Below are positions 33,793 through 43,306 of a stretch of DNA of 64,000 nt, in pieces. Under the pieces are notes generated by a model. The model was not told the origin of the DNA. It worked only from the letters and a program-made list of their open reading frames with translations, and did not search any database. The position numbers and the translations under genes were made by a program. The stretch spans positions 4,586,001 to 4,650,000 of the forward strand of contig NZ_CP146343.1 of assembly GCF_037055275.1 (NCBI RefSeq), read 5' to 3'. Position 1 is the first letter of the stretch; every line of letters begins with the position of its first letter. The stretch comes from Pseudomonas sp. ML2-2023-3 (GTDB taxonomy: Bacteria; Pseudomonadota; Gammaproteobacteria; Pseudomonadales; Pseudomonadaceae).

Positions 33793-35061
33793 TCAGGCGG
33801 GGACAAACGCAGCCTGCGGTGCCTGCGGGGCTTTCGGCTCCTTGAGCAGCGCAAAGTAGGCGAAAGCCGAACACGCAGCCACCACCGCACTGATCACGAA
33901 TGCCGAAGAAAACGAGCCGCTCTGCTGAACGCTGAACCCCGTCAGGATCGGGGCTATGGAGCCCGCCAGATAACCGCCAAAGTTCTGGATCGAACCAAAC
34001 GAAGCGACACGCTCCGACGGCACGATGGTGTTGACGATCATCCACGCCGTGGCGCTGGAGATGTTGATGAAGAACATGGTCAGGCACAGCAGGATCACGC
34101 ACGCCACCACGTTGGTGGTAAACGCCACGATCAGGGTAAACAGCGCCCCGCCCAGCAGGCCCAGAATCACCATCAGTTTTCGGCTGGCCAGTACCCGCAT
34201 GCCCCTCGCCACCAGGCGGTCGCAGCATTTGCCGGCGACGATGGTGCCCAAGGCGCCGAACAGATAAGCCAGAGATATCACCCAGGCCGTGCGGTACAGG
34301 TCCAGGCCATGCTCGCGCTCAAAGTAGCCGGGCAGCCAGGTGAGATTGAGCCAGATCATGTAGATCACGCCCATGAACCCGAGGAATGCACCCCATGTAT
34401 TGCGGTCCTTGAACAGCGAGGTCCAGCGCACTTTCGGCGCCTTGGCCTGCTGCACCGGTACCGGTTCTGCGCGGCCTGTTTCGGCCATGTATTGCGCTTT
34501 GCTTTTGTAGAACTTGAACCAGCACACCGCCAGTAACAGGCCCATCACACCGGTCAGGATGAACATCCCGCGCCAGCCCAGATGCACCATGAATACGGTC
34601 AACAAAGGCGGCGCCAGGCACGGCCCGATGCAGGTCGAGGACCACACCCAGCCGGTTGCCGTGCCCCGCTCCTGGGTGTCGAACCACTCCGACAAGGCCT
34701 TGGCCGCCGAAGGAAAGACCGGTGCCTCGCCAATCCCCAGCAATACCCTCAGCCCGACCAGATGGCCGTAGCTGCTGAATAGCCCGAAAGCCGCCTGCGC
34801 TACCGACCACACCACCAGCGAGCCACCCAGTGCCAGCTTGCTGCCCAGCTTGTCGATCAAGGCACCGAGGGGGAGTTGGGAGAAGGCGTAGGCAATGGAA
34901 AATGCAGAGAGCATCACGCCCATTTGCATCGGGCTGATGGCCAGGTCTTTCTGGATAGTGGTGTTGGCGATGGACAGCGCACTGCGGTCCAGGTAGTTGA
35001 CCACGCCAATCAGGAACAGGAAGAAGATTGTCAGCGTCTTGTAGCTTTTTATTGTTCTCAT
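33793..35061 (-). CDS. MFS transporter, ACS family
   Basis: 422 residues; GAGAGG precedes the ATG. Transmembrane pattern and motifs (FLFLIGVVNYLDRSALSIANTTIQ; AFSQLPLGALIDKLGSKLALGG; RVLLGIGEAPVFPSAAKALSEWF) place it with hexuronate/glucarate carriers (ExuT/GudP). It is transcribed towards the fucose operon, on the same strand as and downstream of the LysR gene. Substrate is likely a sugar acid of the 36-44 kb cluster; this is inferred from position. Confidence 0.82.
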   Translation of the reverse strand: MRTIKSYKTLTIFFLFLIGVVNYLDRSALSIANTTIQKDLAISPMQMGVMLSAFSIAYAFSQLPLGALIDKLGSKLALGGSLVVWSVAQAAFGLFSSYGHLVGLRVLLGIGEAPVFPSAAKALSEWFDTQERGTATGWVWSSTCIGPCLAPPLLTVFMVHLGWRGMFILTGVMGLLLAVCWFKFYKSKAQYMAETGRAEPVPVQQAKAPKVRWTSLFKDRNTWGAFLGFMGVIYMIWLNLTWLPGYFEREHGLDLYRTAWVISLAYLFGALGTIVAGKCCDRLVARGMRVLASRKLMVILGLLGGALFTLIVAFTTNVVACVILLCLTMFFINISSATAWMIVNTIVPSERVASFGSIQNFGGYLAGSIAPILTGFSVQQSGSFSSAFVISAVVAACSAFAYFALLKEPKAPQAPQAAFVPA

Positions 35062-35177
35062 TCGCGCCTCTCATGAGCGGTTTCGCCCCTACCCGGCAGG
35101 TGGGGCGACGCTCACTTTAGAGGGCGATCTGGCCTGTGCCCAATCACATGATTGGATCAGTTAATAACTGAGGGTTA

Positions 35178-36134
35178 TCAAGATGTCTGGCGAGCACCGC
35201 GCAGGGCATCGGGACCACTTAACAGGGCATCGATAAAGGCTTTGGCAGACCACTGAGGCACTTCGTTGCGCCGGGTAATCACGCCGTAATCCGCCAGTAC
35301 CAGGGGAAACGGCAACGCCAGACGGGTCAAGCGCCCGGCCTGGATTTCCGGCTCGACCATCGACTCCGCCAGCATGGCCACCGCAGGCGTTGTTTGCAGC
35401 AGTTGCATCGTGGTTTGCAGGGACACGGTTTCCACGGTGTTTTCAGGGGTTTGCATACCCGCCTCGACAAAGGCTTTTTCTACCCGCGCCCGCATCGGTG
35501 TGCCCGTGGGGTAAATCACCCAGGGCCAACTGCCGAGTTCGGCCAGGGGGACTTCGCTGGCCCCCGCCAACGGATGCTGACTGCCGGTGACCAGACACAA
35601 CGGCTCCGGTGCCAGCGCCTGGAACTCGAACAGTTCACGGTGACGGTCGAGGGTAAACCGGGCCACCACCAGGTCCAGTTCCTTGTGTTCAAGCAGGGTC
35701 AGCATGTTGGCACTGGTGCCTTCAAGCACTTGCACGGTGAGCAACGGCCACTGCTGCTTGACCCTCACAATCGCCGCGGGCACCGCCAGAGCCGTTGCCG
35801 CATAGATAGTGCCGACCTTCAGCAGGCCATGCCCGCCCTGGCGCAGATGATTGATCTGGCTGACGAACTGGCCGGTATCGTTCAACGCGATCTGGGCGAA
35901 CCGGGCCACGTGGGTACCCAGATCGGTAAGCGTCATGCTGCGCGGCAAACGGGCAAAGACGTCGAAACCCAATTGGTGCTCGATCTCACGCAGCATCTTG
36001 CTGACTGCTGGCTGGCTGATGCTCATTTCCTGCGCGGTGGCATGCATGTTTTGCGTGCGCGCCAGCGTGTCGATAAGCACCAAATGGCGAAACCGCAGCC
36101 AGTTGCACAGTTGGTTAAACCCGACATCCGCCAT
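35178..36134 (-). CDS. LysR-family transcriptional regulator
   Basis: 318 residues from ATG 36134, which has a strong GGAGG site; an upstream in-frame start at 36173 has none. N-terminal winged helix (about 10-70; FRHLVLIDTLARTQNMHATAQEMSISQPAVSKMLREIEHQLGFDVF) and a substrate-binding domain (about 95-310). It is divergent from the SDR at 36241 with about 106 bases between, the usual arrangement for a LysR activator of the divergent operon. It resembles the GbpR/CbhR-type regulators of sugar metabolism. Confidence 0.85.
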   Translation of the reverse strand: MADVGFNQLCNWLRFRHLVLIDTLARTQNMHATAQEMSISQPAVSKMLREIEHQLGFDVFARLPRSMTLTDLGTHVARFAQIALNDTGQFVSQINHLRQGGHGLLKVGTIYAATALAVPAAIVRVKQQWPLLTVQVLEGTSANMLTLLEHKELDLVVARFTLDRHRELFEFQALAPEPLCLVTGSQHPLAGASEVPLAELGSWPWVIYPTGTPMRARVEKAFVEAGMQTPENTVETVSLQTTMQLLQTTPAVAMLAESMVEPEIQAGRLTRLALPFPLVLADYGVITRRNEVPQWSAKAFIDALLSGPDALRGARQTS

Positions 36135-36240
36135 CCGATAACCTCCGGTTATTAAGTCCTGAGAATATCTCATTGGCGATTATCGCAAAGCAACTTTAGT
36201 GTGAAGGGGTTGCGCCAAATAATAACAACGGACTCTTGTC

Positions 36241-36981
36241 ATGAACCTAGCCAACAAACGCGTTCTGATCACCGCTGCAGCGCAGGGCATAGGCCGCGCA
36301 TCGGTACTGGCCTTTCGGGATGCCGGCGCTCAGGTCATCGCCACCGACCTGCATATCGAAGCATTGCACGACATTCCCGGCATTCAAACCCTGTCTCTGG
36401 ACGTGACCCGTGCCTCGGACATTGACGCGATCTGCCAACAGGTGGGCAACGTGGACGTGCTGTTCAACTGCGCCGGTTACGTGCACAGCGGTGCCGTCCT
36501 TGAGTGCGACGAACAGGCCTGGCAATTCTCTTTCGACCTCAACGTAACGGCCATGTACCGGATGATCCGTGCCTTCTTGCCAGGCATGTTGAGCAACGGT
36601 GGTGGCTCGATCATCAACATGGCTTCGGTGGCCTCCAGCGTCAAAGGTGTGCCCAACCGCTTTGCCTACACCGCCAGCAAAGCCGCCGTGATCGGCCTGA
36701 CCAAATCGGTGGCCGCCGACTACGTAGGCCAGGGCATTCGCTGCAACGCCATTTGCCCCGGCACGGTGGACTCCCCGTCGCTGCGCCAGCGCATCGCCCA
36801 GCAGGCACTTGAGCAAGGGCGCTCCGAAGCCGAGGTGTACCAGGCTTTCGTCGACCGCCAGCCCATGGGCCGCATTGGCAACGCTGAAGAAATCGCCCGG
36901 TTGGCGCTGTACCTGGCCAGCGATGCCAGCAGTTACACCACCGGCACGACCCAGGTGATTGATGGCGGGATGAGCAACTGA
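36241..36981 (+). CDS. SDR dehydrogenase, paralogue of the fucose-operon SDR
   Basis: 246 residues, same length as the protein at 25725 and aligning without gaps; blocks such as NVTAMYRMIRAFLPGM and ICPGTVDSPSLRQRI are identical. Catalytic YTASKA and AAAQGIG are present. Probably oxidises C4 of a 2-keto-3-deoxy sugar acid with NAD. Because the neighbours differ, its substrate may be a pentonate or another deoxy acid instead of fuconate. First gene of the cluster controlled by the LysR regulator. Confidence 0.78.
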   Translation: MNLANKRVLITAAAQGIGRASVLAFRDAGAQVIATDLHIEALHDIPGIQTLSLDVTRASDIDAICQQVGNVDVLFNCAGYVHSGAVLECDEQAWQFSFDLNVTAMYRMIRAFLPGMLSNGGGSIINMASVASSVKGVPNRFAYTASKAAVIGLTKSVAADYVGQGIRCNAICPGTVDSPSLRQRIAQQALEQGRSEAEVYQAFVDRQPMGRIGNAEEIARLALYLASDASSYTTGTTQVIDGGMSN

Positions 36982-36994
36982 AACCAGACTCACT

Positions 36995-37065
36995 GTAGTC
37001 GCTGCCGAAGGCTGCGATGGGTAGCGCAGCTACCCCGCTTTTGAAGGGCCTGCGGCAGCGGCTAC
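36995..37065. repeat. REP element, GTAGTCGCTGCCG family
   Basis: Left arm GTAGTCGCTGCCGAAGGCTG, right arm TGCGGCAGCGGCTAC, with an internal GGGTAGC-GCA-GCTACCC hairpin. It sits between the SDR and FAH paralogues, the same slot that in the fucose operon holds a REP of the other family. Confidence 0.85.
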
Positions 37066-37107
37066 AGGAAATGGCTGCACTCTTCTTATTTGGATAAAGG
37101 AGCTTTT

Positions 37108-37956
37108 ATGAAACTGCTGCGCTACGGCGATAAAGGTCAGGAAAAACCCGGTCTGCTGGATGCTCAAGGCAATATCCGTGATGTGTCGGCGCACATCGCC
37201 GATGTCGCAGGCTCCGCGCTCAACCCCGAAAGCCTGGCCGCACTCAGCAAGATCGACCCCGCCACCCTGCCGCTGGTCAGTGGTTCGCCCCGTATCGGCG
37301 CCTGTGTCGGCCAGGTCGGCAAGTTCATCTGCATCGGTCTCAACTATGCGGACCACGCCGCAGAGTCCGGTCTGGCCGTGCCGTCGGAACCGGTGGTGTT
37401 CAGTAAATGGACCAGCGCCATCTGCGGCCCGAACGATAACGTAGAAATTCCCCGCGACTCGACCAAGACCGACTGGGAAGTCGAGTTGGGCGTGGTGATC
37501 GGCAAGGGCGGCCGCAATATCAACGAACACAACGCACTGGAACACGTGGCCGGTTACTGCGTGATCAACGATGTGTCCGAACGCGAATGGCAGCTGGAGC
37601 GTGGCGGCACCTGGGACAAGGGCAAGGGGTTCGACACCTTCGGCCCCCTCGGCCCGTGGCTGGTGACCCGTGATGAAATCACCGATCCACACCAGCTCGA
37701 CCTGTGGCTAGAGGTAGATGGACAGCGCTACCAGAACGGCAATACCCGCACGATGGTGTTCCAGATCCCGGCATTGATTGCCTACCTGAGCCGCTGCATG
37801 TCGCTGCAACCAGGCGATGTGATTTCCACCGGTACGCCACCGGGTGTGGGCCTGGGCGTCAAGCCGTCGCCGGTCTATCTGCGCCCGGGTCAGGAAATGC
37901 GCCTGGGCATCAGCGGCCTGGGCGAACAGCGCCAGCGCACCGTGCAGGCCGACTGA
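37108..37956 (+). CDS. FAH-family hydrolase, paralogue of the fucose-operon hydrolase
   Basis: 282 residues from ATG 37108 (AAAGGAG upstream), colinear with the protein at 26548 and highly similar (MKLLRYGDKGQE; GKFICIGLNYADHAAESG; DWEVELGVVIGKGGRNI; GDVISTGTPPGVGLGVKP). Metal-ligand acidic residues are kept. Expected to split a 2,4-diketo-3-deoxy acid into pyruvate plus a short hydroxy acid: lactate from C6 deoxy acids, glycolate from C5 acids. Confidence 0.8.
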   Translation: MKLLRYGDKGQEKPGLLDAQGNIRDVSAHIADVAGSALNPESLAALSKIDPATLPLVSGSPRIGACVGQVGKFICIGLNYADHAAESGLAVPSEPVVFSKWTSAICGPNDNVEIPRDSTKTDWEVELGVVIGKGGRNINEHNALEHVAGYCVINDVSEREWQLERGGTWDKGKGFDTFGPLGPWLVTRDEITDPHQLDLWLEVDGQRYQNGNTRTMVFQIPALIAYLSRCMSLQPGDVISTGTPPGVGLGVKPSPVYLRPGQEMRLGISGLGEQRQRTVQAD

Positions 37957-37994
37957 TTCACCGCTCAAACAACTATAAGAAACAGGGGCTGTAC

Positions 37995-38969
37995 ATGAGA
38001 ATTCTAATCACCGGCGGTACCGGCTTTATCGGCAAGCAACTGGCTCAGCGTCTGCTTGACCTGAACACCCTGACCCTCGAAGGCCAGGCACCTCGTGCCA
38101 TTGAACGCATCGTGCTGTTTGATGCCTTTGCGGGCGAAGACCTGCCCAGTGATCCGCGCATCGAACTGGTGACCGGTGATGTGGCTGACCCTGAAGTCAT
38201 CGCCCGGGTGACTGACGGCGTGGATCTGGTATGGCACCTGGCAGCGGTGGTCAGCTCGGCTGCCGAGGCGGATTTCGACCTCGGCATGCAGGTCAACCTT
38301 CACGGCCTGATGTTGCTGCTCGAAACCCTGCGCAAACAGGGCAACGCACCGCGCTTTGTGTATGCCAGCGGCTTCGCCGTATTTGGCGGCACGCTGCCGC
38401 CTGTGGTCGATGACAACACCGTACTCACCCCTCAGTCCTCCTACGGCATGCAAAAAGCCGTGGGCGAACTGCTGGTGGCCGACTATGCGCGCAAGGGCTT
38501 TGTCGATGGCCGCGTGCTGCGCCTGCCAACGGTGGCCGTGCGCCCCGGCAAGCCGAACAAAGCGGCATCGACCTTCTTCAGCTCGATCATCCGCGAACCG
38601 CTGGCAGGCCTGCCTGCCGTCTGCCCGGTGCGCCCGGACACCCAGGTGTACCTGACCTCGCCGCGTCGCATTATCGAATCGATGTTGCTGGGCATGACCC
38701 TGTCGCCGCAAACCCTGGGCAACGAACGCATCATCCCGCTGCCGGGTGTGACCACCACCGTGGCGGACATGGTCTCGGCGCTGCAACGGGTCGCCGGTGA
38801 GGACGTCACCCAACTGATTCGCTGGGAGCCGGACGCCACCATCCAGCGCATCGTCGAAAGCTGGCCGAGCAAGGTCCAGGCCCCTCGCGCCCGGGCACTG
38901 GGCTTTACCGCCGACCCGGACTTCGACGCCATCGTGCGCGCCCATATCGAGGATACGGCCCCCAAATAA
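37995..38969 (+). CDS. NAD-dependent epimerase/dehydratase family, D-erythronate dehydrogenase-like
   Basis: 324 residues from ATG 37995. Extended SDR: MRILITGGTGFIGKQLAQRL, VDLVWHLAAVVSSAAEADFD, catalytic YGMQK and the C-terminal region VYLTSPRRIIESMLLGM. The closest known type by motif is DenD, which oxidises D-erythronate at C2. It could oxidise another aldonate in this cluster. Lies 38 bases after the FAH gene. Confidence 0.75.
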   Translation: MRILITGGTGFIGKQLAQRLLDLNTLTLEGQAPRAIERIVLFDAFAGEDLPSDPRIELVTGDVADPEVIARVTDGVDLVWHLAAVVSSAAEADFDLGMQVNLHGLMLLLETLRKQGNAPRFVYASGFAVFGGTLPPVVDDNTVLTPQSSYGMQKAVGELLVADYARKGFVDGRVLRLPTVAVRPGKPNKAASTFFSSIIREPLAGLPAVCPVRPDTQVYLTSPRRIIESMLLGMTLSPQTLGNERIIPLPGVTTTVADMVSALQRVAGEDVTQLIRWEPDATIQRIVESWPSKVQAPRARALGFTADPDFDAIVRAHIEDTAPK

Positions 38970-38980
38970 CCCCACACCTC

Positions 38981-39067
38981 TGTGGGTGCGGGCTTGCTCG
39001 CGACGGGATCGATGCGGTTGTTCAGTGACACCGCGTCGCCTTTATCGCGAGCAAGCCCGCTCCCACA
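38981..39067. repeat. REP pair, GTGGGTGCGGGCTTGCTC family
   Basis: Full inverted pair with a stretch matching those at 33693 and 43193 (ACACCG-GTCGC centre). Between the DenD-like and MFS genes. Confidence 0.9.
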
Positions 39068-39120
39068 AAAAGCAAAAAAGCTCGCGTTACACACAACAAT
39101 AAAAACTGAGGCCGTGCGAT

Positions 39121-40491
39121 ATGACCACAACGCCACTTCCCGATGTCTCCGACATCGAACAACAGACGATCAAGCGCGTTACCAAACGCATGATCCCCTT
39201 TCTTATCCTGCTGTTTGTGGTCGCCTTCCTGGACCGCAACAACGTCGGGTTCGCCGCACTGCGGATGAACGAAGACATCGGCATCAGCCAGACCATTTAT
39301 GGCCTGGGCGCGGGTATTTTCTTCCTCGGCTACTTCATGTTCGAAGTGCCGAGCAACATTCTGCTGCACCGCTACGGCGCCCGTGTCTGGATTGCACGGA
39401 TCATGGTGACCTGGGGCATCATCGCAGGGGCCATGGGCTTTTTGCAGACGCCCGTGCACTTCGTCTCCCTGCGCGTACTGCTGGGTATCGCTGAGGCCGG
39501 GTTCTTTCCGGGGGTCATTTACCTGCTGTCGCTGTGGTTCCCGAGCCGTTACCGCGCCCGCATGATCGCTACCTTTTACCTGGGCGTTCCCATTGCACAA
39601 ATCATCGGCGCGCCCCTGTCGGTAGGCCTGATGGAACTGGGCGATGCCTGGGGCTTGGTCGGCTGGCGCCTGATGTACATCGTTGAGGCCGTACCGGCCG
39701 TGATCCTCGGTGTGGTGTGCTACTTCTACCTCACCGACCACCCGGCGGATGCTCACTGGCTGACCGACAAACAGCGCAACTGGCTGATCAACACCCTGGC
39801 CCAGGAAGAGCGCAACAAACCGCTGGTGGTGGGCATTCAACCGACCAAAGGCCAGATGATCCGCAAGGCACTGTGCAACCGTCAGGTATGGCTGCTGGCG
39901 CTGGTGTATTTCGGCATCACGTCGGGCTCCAACGCGATGAACTTCTTCATGCCCACCGTACTGGCCTCGTTCCGTGGCTCGTTCGGGCTGGAGATCGGCC
40001 TGATGCAGAACGGCTTGATCACCGCCATCCCGTACGCCGTCGCCGCTGTGGCGATGATCTGGTGGAGCCGTCGCTCTGATCGCCTGCAAGAACGTCACTG
40101 GCATGCCGGCGGCGCCGCCATGCTCGCGGCCGTGTCCATTGCCGTGGCGCTGTGGCTCAACCAGCCGTGGATCATCGTCGTCGGTTTCATCCTTCTGGCG
40201 ATGGGTGTTTACAGCGCGATCAACGTGTTCTGGGCCGTCCCGGGGCAAGTACTGACGGGCGTCGGGGCCGCCGTGGGGATTGGCCTGATCAACTCCATCG
40301 GTAACCTCAGCGGCTTTATCGGCCCTTACCTGACCGGCTATCTGTTCACCGTCACCGGCAGCTACACCCCAGGCTTCATGGTGATTGCTGCACTGGTCGG
40401 CCTGGGTGGCCTGGGCATGGTGCTGATGCCACGCAACAAGGTGTCGCAGATTGGCGAGCAAATGGTCCCGGCGGCTGGAGGCAAAGCATGA
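39121..40491 (+). CDS. MFS transporter, ACS family (sugar acid)
   Basis: 456 residues; typical ACS layout (MIPFLILLFVVAFLDRNNVGFAALRM; GYFMFEVPSNILLHRYGARVWIARIMVTWG; LLGIAEAGFFPGVIYLLSLWFPSRYRARMIA), about twelve transmembrane segments. The stop overlaps the next start by 4 bases (ATGA), so it is translationally coupled to the GarR-like reductase. Likely imports the aldonate used by this cluster. Confidence 0.84.
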   Translation: MTTTPLPDVSDIEQQTIKRVTKRMIPFLILLFVVAFLDRNNVGFAALRMNEDIGISQTIYGLGAGIFFLGYFMFEVPSNILLHRYGARVWIARIMVTWGIIAGAMGFLQTPVHFVSLRVLLGIAEAGFFPGVIYLLSLWFPSRYRARMIATFYLGVPIAQIIGAPLSVGLMELGDAWGLVGWRLMYIVEAVPAVILGVVCYFYLTDHPADAHWLTDKQRNWLINTLAQEERNKPLVVGIQPTKGQMIRKALCNRQVWLLALVYFGITSGSNAMNFFMPTVLASFRGSFGLEIGLMQNGLITAIPYAVAAVAMIWWSRRSDRLQERHWHAGGAAMLAAVSIAVALWLNQPWIIVVGFILLAMGVYSAINVFWAVPGQVLTGVGAAVGIGLINSIGNLSGFIGPYLTGYLFTVTGSYTPGFMVIAALVGLGGLGMVLMPRNKVSQIGEQMVPAAGGKA

Positions 40492-41372
40492 GCCTGCCAA
40501 CCGTAGCCTTCATCGGTACCGGGATCATGGGCCAGCCCATGGCCCGCAACCTGCTGCACGCAGGCTTCCCGGTGCGGGCATGGAACCGTTCTTCCGCCAG
40601 GGCGCAGGCACTCGCGGCACAAGGTGCCGAGGCTTTTCAGGCCCCGGCGCATGCCGCAAACGGCGCCCAGGTGCTGATCTGCATGCTCAGCGATGGCCCG
40701 ACCTGCGACGAGGTGCTGTTTGGCGAGAACGGCGCTGCCCTGGCCTTGGCGCCGGGTGCGCTGGTGATTGTGATGAGTTCGATCCCGGTCGACACCGCCG
40801 CCGCACAGGCACGGCTATGTGCCGAACGGGGCCTGCGCTACCTCGACGCCCCGGTGTCGGGGGGCGAGCGTGGGGCGCGGGAAGCCAGCCTGGCGATCAT
40901 GGTCGGTGGTGAAACCGTGGCCTTCGAGCAAGGCCGCGAGGTGCTGGCCGCCATGGGCCGCCCGGTACACGTCGGCCCGGCGGGCACTGGCGAACTGTCC
41001 AAACTGGTCAACCAGTTGATTGTCGCCAGCACCATCGCCACCGTCGCCGAAGGCCTGCTGCTGGCCGAGCGCGGCGGCGCCGACCCGTCAAAAGTCCACG
41101 AAGCGTTGATGGGGGGCTTCATCGATTCGCCGATCTGGCGTCAACACGGCCAACGCATGCTTAACAACGACTTCACCCCCGGCGGCCCGGCCAAGTGGCA
41201 ACTCAAGGACACCCGGACCGCCCTCGCCCAAGCGCAAAAGCTGGGCCTGAACCTGCCCGTGGGCACCCTGGTGGACAGTCTGTTTGCAGCGATGGTCGAG
41301 GCCGGTGACGGCGAACTCGACCACGCCGGACTGATCCGCCAAGTGCGCCGCAACAACCCTTTGCCCGAATAA
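40488..41372 (+). CDS. 3-hydroxyisobutyrate dehydrogenase family (GarR/LtnD-like)
   Basis: 294 residues. Rossmann start VAFIGTGIMGQPMARNLLHAG, substrate motif YLDAPVSGGERGAREASLAIMVGG near residue 120, catalytic Lys in GELSKLVNQLI near 170. The family includes tartronate semialdehyde reductase (GarR) and L-threonate dehydrogenase (LtnD). Which reaction applies here cannot be read from sequence. Coupled to the upstream transporter. Confidence 0.8.
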   Translation: MSLPTVAFIGTGIMGQPMARNLLHAGFPVRAWNRSSARAQALAAQGAEAFQAPAHAANGAQVLICMLSDGPTCDEVLFGENGAALALAPGALVIVMSSIPVDTAAAQARLCAERGLRYLDAPVSGGERGAREASLAIMVGGETVAFEQGREVLAAMGRPVHVGPAGTGELSKLVNQLIVASTIATVAEGLLLAERGGADPSKVHEALMGGFIDSPIWRQHGQRMLNNDFTPGGPAKWQLKDTRTALAQAQKLGLNLPVGTLVDSLFAAMVEAGDGELDHAGLIRQVRRNNPLPE

Positions 41373-41388
41373 TCTGCTGGAGCCTGCC

Positions 41389-43173
41389 ATGACCGATTCA
41401 ACCCCACGCCGCCTGCGCAGCCAGCTGTGGTTCGACGATCCAAGCCACGCCGACCTTACTGCGCTGTACGTTGAGCGCTACATGAACCAGGGCCTGACCC
41501 GGGCCGAACTGCAATCGGGACGGCCCATCATCGGTATTGCCCAGACCGGCAGCGACCTCACGCCCTGCAACCGCCACCACATCGAACTGGCCAAGCGGGT
41601 CAAGGACGGTATTCGCGACGCGGGGGGCATTCCGATGGAATTCCCGGTGCACCCGATCGCCGAACAGTCACGTCGCCCAACCGCGGCGCTGGATCGCAAC
41701 CTCGCCTATCTGGGCCTGGTGGAAGTGCTTCACGGCTACCCGCTGGACGGCGTCGTGCTGACCACCGGCTGCGACAAGACCACCCCGGCCTGCCTGATGG
41801 CGGCGGCCACCACTGACTTGCCCTCTATCGTGTTGTCCGGCGGGCCAATGCTCGACGGCTGGCACAAAGGCCAGCGCATCGGCTCCGGCACCGTCCTGTG
41901 GCATGCGCGCAACCTGCTCAGCGCAGGGGAGATCGACTACGAAGGGTTCATGACCCTGACCACGGCTTCATCGCCGTCCGTGGGCCACTGCAACACGATG
42001 GGCACCGCGCTTTCCATGAACGCACTGGCCGAGGCACTGGGCATGTCGCTGCCTGGTTGCGCGAGCATTCCGGCACCGTACCGCGAGCGCGGTCAAATGG
42101 CCTATGCCACCGGCATGCGCATCGTCGACCTGGTGCGCGAAGACGTGCGCCCATCGCACATCATGACCCACGCCGCCTTTGAAAACGCCATCGCCGTGGC
42201 CTCGGCACTGGGCGCGTCCACCAACTGCCCGCCACACTTGATTGCCATTGCCCGCCACAGTGGCATCGATCTGTCGCTGGAAGACTGGCAGCGTGTGGGC
42301 GAAGACGTCCCGTTGCTCGTCAACTGCATGCCTGCCGGTGAATACCTTGGCGAAAGCTTCCACCGCGCGGGCGGCGTACCGGCAGTGATGCATGAACTGG
42401 ACAAGGTTGGGCGCCTGCACCGCGACTGCCTCACCGTCAGTGGCCGCAGCATGGGGGACGTGGTTGCCGACTGCGTCACCGGCGATCGCGACGTGATCCG
42501 CTCATACGAAGATCCGCTGATGCACCGCGCCGGTTTTATCGTACTCAGCGGTAACTTCTTCGACAGCGCCATCATGAAAATGTCGGTGGTGGGTGAAGCC
42601 TTCCGCAAGACCTATCTCAGCGACCCGTTGCAACCCAACAGTTTCGAAGCGCGGGCCATTGTGTTCGAGGGGCCCGAAGACTATCAGGCGCGCATCAACG
42701 ACCCGACGCTGGACATCGATGAACGCTGCATTCTGGTGATTCGCGGCTGCGGCACTGTCGGTTTTCCCGGCAGTGGCGAGGTGGTGAACATGGCACCGCC
42801 TTCCAACCTGATCAAGGCAGGGATCGACTCGCTGCCGTGCATGGGCGATGGCCGTCAAAGCGGCACCTCGGCCAGCCCGTCGATTCTCAACATGTCTCCG
42901 GAGTCTGCCGTGGGCGGCGGCCTGTCGTTGCTGCGCACGGGGGATCGCCTGCGCGTCGACCTGAATGCGCGCAGTGTCAATTTGCTGGTGGACGAAAGCG
43001 TGCTCAACGAGCGTCGCCAGGAACCCCTGCCACCGCTGGCCCCGTCGCAAACGCCGTGGCAGGAACTGTATCGCCAACTGGTAGGCCAGTTGTCCACGGG
43101 CGGCTGCCTGGAACCGGCAACACTGTACTGGCGCGTGATCCCGGAAAACGGCCCGCCCCGCCACTCTCACTAA
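41389..43173 (+). CDS. IlvD/Edd-family dehydratase (aldonate dehydratase)
   Basis: 594 residues, size and motifs of the pentonate dehydratase branch (L-arabonate / D-xylonate dehydratases): GIAQTGSDLTPCNRHH, TTGCDKTTPACLMAAA, GHCNTMGTALSMNALAEALGMSLPG, and C-terminal IKAGIDSLPCMGDGRQSGTSASPSILNMSPE. The Cys residues at these motifs bind the Fe-S cluster. It would convert an aldonic acid to its 2-keto-3-deoxy acid, feeding the SDR-FAH pair or the XylX-like enzyme downstream. Begins 16 bases after the reductase. Confidence 0.87.
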   Translation: MTDSTPRRLRSQLWFDDPSHADLTALYVERYMNQGLTRAELQSGRPIIGIAQTGSDLTPCNRHHIELAKRVKDGIRDAGGIPMEFPVHPIAEQSRRPTAALDRNLAYLGLVEVLHGYPLDGVVLTTGCDKTTPACLMAAATTDLPSIVLSGGPMLDGWHKGQRIGSGTVLWHARNLLSAGEIDYEGFMTLTTASSPSVGHCNTMGTALSMNALAEALGMSLPGCASIPAPYRERGQMAYATGMRIVDLVREDVRPSHIMTHAAFENAIAVASALGASTNCPPHLIAIARHSGIDLSLEDWQRVGEDVPLLVNCMPAGEYLGESFHRAGGVPAVMHELDKVGRLHRDCLTVSGRSMGDVVADCVTGDRDVIRSYEDPLMHRAGFIVLSGNFFDSAIMKMSVVGEAFRKTYLSDPLQPNSFEARAIVFEGPEDYQARINDPTLDIDERCILVIRGCGTVGFPGSGEVVNMAPPSNLIKAGIDSLPCMGDGRQSGTSASPSILNMSPESAVGGGLSLLRTGDRLRVDLNARSVNLLVDESVLNERRQEPLPPLAPSQTPWQELYRQLVGQLSTGGCLEPATLYWRVIPENGPPRHSH

Positions 43174-43192
43174 ACACTATGGACACATGACC

Positions 43193-43280
43193 TGTGGGAG
43201 CGGGCTTGCTCGCGATGCAGGCGGCGCGCTCTCTCAGGTACACCGCAGCGGCGTCATCGCGAGCAAGTCCGCTCCCGCAC
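43193..43280. repeat. REP pair, GTGGGAGCGGGCTTGCTC family
   Basis: Full inverted pair; right arm slightly diverged (GCAAGTCCGCTCCCGC). Between the dehydratase and the XylX-like gene. Confidence 0.88.
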
Positions 43281-43306
43281 TGCCCATTTTTTCAAGGATC
43301 AGGCCT

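Noticed and set aside
39022-40500. A 492-codon open frame antisense to an MFS gene
   Set aside because: Very His/Gln-rich translation typical of an antisense reading of membrane-protein codons.
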